The notes under the pieces: generated by a model
The model's input: only the letters and a program-made list of their open reading frames with translations
Databases searched by the model: none
What the model was told of the DNA's origin: nothing
Made by a program: the position numbers and the translations under genes
Shown here: positions 21,872 through 25,396 of the stretch, piece by piece
Numbering within the stretch: position 1 is the stretch's first letter
How the letters are laid out: each line of letters starts with the position of its first letter
Source: CAIUVD01 sp044338255
Lineage (GTDB): Bacteria > Planctomycetota > UBA11346
Assembly: GCA_044338255.1 (NCBI GenBank)
Contig: JBIILZ010000055.1
Coordinates: 1 to 25,396, forward strand
Direction of reading: 5' to 3'
DNA: 25,396 bases

Positions 21872-22726
21872 TCATTTCCAGATGCCGGCAAAAACCGTCA
21901 CCGCCGGCCCGGTCATGCGCACGGCGGCATCATCGCGTGGCCAGGCGATGCGCAGGTCGCCACCATTGAGGCGGACAGTGGCTTCGCGACCAGGAATGAC
22001 CCCGGCGAGGATTGCCGCCACCGTCACCGCGCAGGCACCCGTGCCGCAGGCCTGGGTTTCGCCGGCTCCGCGCTCCCAGGTGCGCTGGCGCAAGACCGGT
22101 AGTCCGGCCTCATCCGCCAAACGGGCAACAAACTCGACATTGGTGCGCCGCGGAAACTTGCCGTGACGCTCAAGCGCGGCGCCGATCTTGGCCACCGCGA
22201 AGGTTTCCGGATCGTCGACGAAAATCACCGCGTGGGGGTTGCCCATGCCCACCGCCCACAAGTGGTAGGGCTGCTTGTCGATGCTCAGCCGCAGGCGCAG
22301 TTTCGGACCCGGCCCGGGGTGGACCACCGGCACCTCCGCCGGCGTCAGGCGCGGACGCCCCATCATCACCGAAGCCCCGATTACCTCCTTACGCGTCCCA
22401 AAGAGCAGCTCGACCGACAACAGCCCGGCGCCGGTGGCGCAGCGGATCGTCGAGCTCTTCACCCGCTTATGGTCATAGGCGAGCTTGGCAGCGCAGCGAA
22501 TGCCGTTGCCGCACATCTCCGACTGGCTGCCATCGGCATTGTACATGGTCATGCGCATATCCGCGCTCGCCGCCGGCCCGATCACGATCAGGCCATCGGA
22601 GCCCACGCCGGTGTGGCGATCGCTGACGCGCCGCGCCAGCGCTGGGACATCGGCAGGCAGGTCTTCATCCCAGGCATCGACGTAGACGTAGTCGTTGCCG
22701 CAACCGTGCATTTTCGTGAAGTGCAT
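21872..22726 (-). CDS. dapF: Diaminopimelate epimerase
   Basis: The 284-residue enzyme interconverts LL- and meso-diaminopimelate in lysine and peptidoglycan precursor synthesis, in the cytoplasm. The start MHFTKMHGCGNDYVYVDAW is typical. Both catalytic cysteines are present: Cys72 in MCGNGIRC and Cys227 in ACGTGACAV, with the DapF pattern AVGMGNPHAVIFVDD between. Its length is normal. The start at 22726 is fixed by the conserved N-terminus; the frame extends far upstream into a region antisense to the next gene and is rejected. An 87-bp divergent gap separates it from the glycosyltransferase gene. The kinase gene starts 139 bp beyond its stop on the same strand, so the two could be co-transcribed. 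Confidence 0.95.
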   Translation of the reverse strand: MHFTKMHGCGNDYVYVDAWDEDLPADVPALARRVSDRHTGVGSDGLIVIGPAASADMRMTMYNADGSQSEMCGNGIRCAAKLAYDHKRVKSSTIRCATGAGLLSVELLFGTRKEVIGASVMMGRPRLTPAEVPVVHPGPGPKLRLRLSIDKQPYHLWAVGMGNPHAVIFVDDPETFAVAKIGAALERHGKFPRRTNVEFVARLADEAGLPVLRQRTWERGAGETQACGTGACAVTVAAILAGVIPGREATVRLNGGDLRIAWPRDDAAVRMTGPAVTVFAGIWK

Positions 22727-22813
22727 ACCCGCAAGCATAGACCACCTGCAACCAGCGCCATGCGCGACCAGCCGGGCTTTCCTCGTACGCGGCAGCCGGC
22801 AGGCTGCGGCTCT

Positions 22814-24283
22814 ATGACCTCGCCCGCCGAGCATGCTGCCGCTTGTCTTACCTGGCTCGCTGATCGCGACGCCGCGAACGTCGAGCGCGAACTGGCCGAT
22901 CCCCGGCATCCGACCTTCGCGCACATTGAGGCTCTTGCCGACGCCGCTGACAGCGCCGATGAGAGCTTGCGCGGTGCCGGCTTGAGCGCGCTTTTCGGCG
23001 GGCTCGTCGAGCCCTTGAACGATGGCTTCACGCCCGCCGGCCGGGCCGGCTATGCGCGCTGGTTCGCCCACCTCTGCTGGCACATCGGCCATCGCGACGA
23101 GCGCCTGCGCCAACAGCTGGCGGCCTTCGGCATCCACGACGAAGCCGCCTTGCAGGCGCGCTATCAAGCCGCCCGCCATTCCCCACCCCAGCTATCGTTG
23201 CCGGCGCCGGCACAGGTGCGTCGGGTGGTGATCCTGTCGCGCGTGACCATCGGTGCCGATCTCCTGCTGACCACGGTCGTGCTCCAACGCCTGCGCCAAG
23301 CCTATCCCACGGCGGAACTGGTGGTGCTCGGTGACGCCAAGCTCCAGGCTCTTATCGGCGGCTTCGCCAACGTCCGCGTGCGGGCGATCGCCTATGGTCG
23401 ACGCGGCCCCCTGCGCGAACGCCTGGCAAGCTGGCTGGCGGTGGTCGACGCCGTCGACGCCGAGGCCCCGGATCTGGTGATCGCGCCCGATTCGCGCCTC
23501 GATCAATTGGGCATCCTGCCGGTGATCGCCGATCCGACGCGCTACCTGCTGTGGGAAAATCTCATCGCCGACGGCCAGCAGAAGAGCTTGGCGCGGGCGC
23601 TCGATGGCTTCCTCTGCCAGCGCCTGGGCTTGCCAACGACCCCGTTCTGCGCGCCACGTACCGTCCTCGATGCTCCGACGCAGGCGCTCAGCCAGCGCTT
23701 GGCGGCGGCCTTCGGCCCAGCCCCGCTGGCGGCGGTTAAACTCGATCACGGCGGCAATCCCGCCAAGGCCCTGCCGCGCGCGGCGGAGGTGCAGCTCCTG
23801 CAACACCTCCGCGCCCAGGGCTGGCGCGTGTTGCTCGATCGTGGATTCGGCGCCACGGAACTGGCCAGCAGCGACGAGCTGCTGGCGGCGGTGGGGTGGA
23901 GCGCGACCGATCTCGACGACAGCCCCCAGGGCCTGGGACTGCCCGTCACCGCCCTCAGCCCCGGCCAGCTCGGCAACGCGGCGGTGATCCGCTTCCACGG
24001 CTCGATCGGCGGCTGGGCGGCGGCGTGCGCTGCCTGTCGCGTGGCCATCAGCTACGACAGCGTCGGTCATCACCTCGCCGCCGGGCTGGGCGTGCCGGTG
24101 ATCACGGCATTTACCGGTCACCAGGACCCGCGTTTTGCGGTGGCATGGAAACCGCACGGGCCGGGGGCGGTGACCCTGGTCGAAATTCCGACCGCGGTCA
24201 AAGCCGACCCACAGCAGTGGCAGCGCTTGCTGACGGCGATTCCCGCCGCTGCATCTACGATCCGCCAACACGACCATGCCTAG
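22814..24283 (+). CDS. Glycosyltransferase family 9-like protein
   Basis: The 489-residue protein has two parts. Residues 1-130 form a helical region with no recognised motif (DADSADES-like charged stretch, HLCWHIGHRDERLRQQL). Residues about 134-470 look like a GT-B fold of the GT9 heptosyltransferase type: VVILSRVTIGADLLLTTVVL, a middle domain, and the nucleotide-sugar site pattern ISYDSVGHHLAAGLGVPVI near the C-terminus. GT9 enzymes add heptose or similar sugars to lipopolysaccharide core; the acceptor is unknown here. The ATG at 22814 is chosen because the longer frame overlaps dapF. A hairpin (GCAGCC/GGCTGC, 22792-22807) sits just before it and overlaps the weak AGG. Its stop overlaps the next start by eight bases. 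Confidence 0.72.
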   Translation: MTSPAEHAAACLTWLADRDAANVERELADPRHPTFAHIEALADAADSADESLRGAGLSALFGGLVEPLNDGFTPAGRAGYARWFAHLCWHIGHRDERLRQQLAAFGIHDEAALQARYQAARHSPPQLSLPAPAQVRRVVILSRVTIGADLLLTTVVLQRLRQAYPTAELVVLGDAKLQALIGGFANVRVRAIAYGRRGPLRERLASWLAVVDAVDAEAPDLVIAPDSRLDQLGILPVIADPTRYLLWENLIADGQQKSLARALDGFLCQRLGLPTTPFCAPRTVLDAPTQALSQRLAAAFGPAPLAAVKLDHGGNPAKALPRAAEVQLLQHLRAQGWRVLLDRGFGATELASSDELLAAVGWSATDLDDSPQGLGLPVTALSPGQLGNAAVIRFHGSIGGWAAACAACRVAISYDSVGHHLAAGLGVPVITAFTGHQDPRFAVAWKPHGPGAVTLVEIPTAVKADPQQWQRLLTAIPAAASTIRQHDHA

Positions 24284-25250
24284 CTCCTGGGCGTGCCTGC
24301 CGGCAGCCATGCTGTTGCTAATGAGCGCACTTCCGGGAGCTGAACCCATGCCACCCAATCGCGCCTGGGACATGACCGTGACCGTCGACGGGCAGCCGGT
24401 CGAAGTGCGCGTGCGCGCCCCGCTGTTCGCCAATGGGCCGTGCCCGGTGATCCTCTTCAGCCACGGCCTGGGCGGCTCGCGTGAAGGCTACTGGCCCCTG
24501 GCCGAGGCCTGGGCCTCGGCGGGTTTCGTGGTCATCCAGCCGACCCACGTCGGCAGCGACACCCAGACCTTGAAGGCTGCCGGATACTTCGGCTTCGCCA
24601 CCGCCGCCCGCCAGGCCGCCAGCGATCCGCAGATCCTCGCCGGCCGGCCGCGCCTGCTGTCCCGACTCATCGACCTGCTCCCGCTCATCCAGGCAGAGCT
24701 GAATGAATTCCACGGCACACTCGATGCAACCCGCATCGGTGTCGGCGGACATTCCTACGGCGCCTGGACGACCCTGGCGCTAGCGGGAGTCGACTATCGC
24801 ATCGCCGGCACCATGGACTCGCGGCCCCTCGCCTTCCTGGCCCTGTCGCCGCCCGGCCCGGGGCGTGAGCCGCCCGACACCACCGCCGCCCAGCGCCCAA
24901 TCCTGGTGATGACCGGCAGCGAGGATTACCAACCGGCATTCCTCGATCCTGACGATGGCATCGAGCGCAACCCCGCCTGGCGAGAACGGCTGTGGGAACT
25001 GTTACCGGCCGGCAACGCCTTCCTAGCGGTGCTCGACAAAGCCCATCATTCGGCCTTCAGCGCCGGACAGGGCGCGCGCCTCTCCGGCGAACCGACACCC
25101 GAGCCGTGGATGGGCGAGGCTCTCGCCGCCCTCACCATCACCTGGTGGCGCGCCCAGCTCGGCCACGACGAAGCCGCCCTGACCGAGCTGCGTAACGGCA
25201 AAGCCGTCCCCGAGGTTGATTACCAACGCGTGCGCTGGCAGCAGCGCTGA
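24276..25250 (+). CDS. Exported alpha/beta hydrolase
   Basis: The 324-residue protein has a signal peptide (about 1-22) and an alpha/beta hydrolase fold with oxyanion-hole region FSHGLGGSREGY (61-72), nucleophile elbow GGHSYGAW (Ser160) and a later acid (Asp217 in TGSEDY) and His257/258 (DKAHHSAF). The pattern resembles PAF-acetylhydrolase/dienelactone-hydrolase-like secreted esterases, including plastic-esterase relatives; the substrate is unknown and I make no PETase claim. The ATG at 24276 overlaps the stop of the glycosyltransferase gene, so expression is coupled. It would act in the periplasm or outside the cell, perhaps on acylated glycans if the pair works together. Confidence 0.82.
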   Translation: MPSSWACLPAAMLLLMSALPGAEPMPPNRAWDMTVTVDGQPVEVRVRAPLFANGPCPVILFSHGLGGSREGYWPLAEAWASAGFVVIQPTHVGSDTQTLKAAGYFGFATAARQAASDPQILAGRPRLLSRLIDLLPLIQAELNEFHGTLDATRIGVGGHSYGAWTTLALAGVDYRIAGTMDSRPLAFLALSPPGPGREPPDTTAAQRPILVMTGSEDYQPAFLDPDDGIERNPAWRERLWELLPAGNAFLAVLDKAHHSAFSAGQGARLSGEPTPEPWMGEALAALTITWWRAQLGHDEAALTELRNGKAVPEVDYQRVRWQQR

Positions 25251-25325
25251 ACGACTCTGAATCAGACACCGCACACTCAAGAGTTCGAATTTTAATATAA
25301 TGCCAATCGTGAAAGCACGGGCTTG

Positions 25326-25396
25326 ATGCAATCTTCTGAAATACCAAGCGCCTGTAGGGCGATGCAGATCCATCCGTTTTTGTTGACCAGGTGTCT
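25326..25396 (+). CDS. Possible 5' end of a gene cut by the window edge
   Basis: From the ATG at 25326 the frame stays open for 23 codons to the window edge (begins MQSSEIPSACRAMQIHPF). TATAAT (25296-25301) lies before it, but no matching -35 or Shine-Dalgarno is seen, and the length is too short to judge. The base composition is more AT-rich than the preceding gene. Confidence 0.2.
   Translation, partial: MQSSEIPSACRAMQIHPFLLTRC

Noticed and set aside
21733..21891. N-terminal extension of the kinase gene
   Set aside because: It overlaps the dapF end and lacks conserved sequence; ATG 21732 is close to the kinase domain.
22163..22813. N-terminal extension of the glycosyltransferase frame
   Set aside because: It lies opposite dapF, which has both catalytic cysteines.
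25296..25301. TATAAT as a promoter -10 box
   Set aside because: No suitable -35 at 16-18 bp and AT-rich surroundings make a chance match likely.

Overview
The window is a GC-rich bacterial chromosome segment with long codon-biased genes and many antisense shadow frames. No rRNA or phylogenetic marker is present, so placement is inference. Several features point to the PVC group (Planctomycetota, Lentisphaerota or Verrucomicrobiota relatives): a prepilin-like protein with an H-X10-DG tail motif, a Hanks-type kinase next to an FHA protein, a solitary S23/Avd-like four-helix-bundle gene, a split BatD-like gene in the aerotolerance cluster, and many degenerate short tandem repeats.

Layout. 1-730: a four-helix-bundle gene (215-562) preceded by a long RNA hairpin that pairs with its ribosome binding site and bounded by inverted heptamer repeat arrays. 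780-1160 (minus): a small lipoprotein. 1260-2609: a fold-type I aminotransferase. 2683-12052: one tightly overlapping operon, moxR, DUF58, BatD-like/DUF4381-like, batA, batB, a TPR plus Ig-like gene (BatC position), batD and batE. It should encode a MoxR-type AAA+ ATPase acting with membrane VWA proteins. 12102-13754: an AT-richer accessory patch with an unknown protein, an XRE-type regulator and two small membrane proteins. 13829-15253 (minus): a MATE transporter. 15515-17056 (minus): a PDZ protein and a prepilin-like protein. 17194-17673 (minus): an unknown basic protein with a duplicated GRKP motif. 17901-18434 (minus): an exported MsrB. 18563-19003 (minus): an FHA protein. 19055-19737: rnpA-yidD. 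19750-21732 (minus): a membrane Ser/Thr kinase. 21872-22726 (minus): dapF. 22814-25250: a GT9-like glycosyltransferase overlapping an exported alpha/beta hydrolase.

Two signals stand out beyond the genes. First, a 168-bp transposase-free element with about 20-bp terminal inverted repeats occurs twice (15290-15457 and 17681-17848), each time just upstream of a minus-strand gene; one pair of substitutions between copies keeps the internal pairing. Second, short tandem arrays (6 to 30 bp units) recur throughout. Some are intergenic, some are translated in frame (DUF4381-like, TPR gene, YidD, kinase linker), and three contain or run up to stop codons (batE, FHA gene, yidD). Heptamers of the TGGTC type occur at two loci in opposite orientation, one intergenic and one coding.

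The best candidate for an undescribed system is the first 730 bp: an Avd-like RNA-binding-type protein gene, a long structured leader and inverted heptamer arrays, which may form a small mobile or self-regulated RNA-protein unit. This is inference; no transposase, reverse transcriptase or rRNA gene is in the window.
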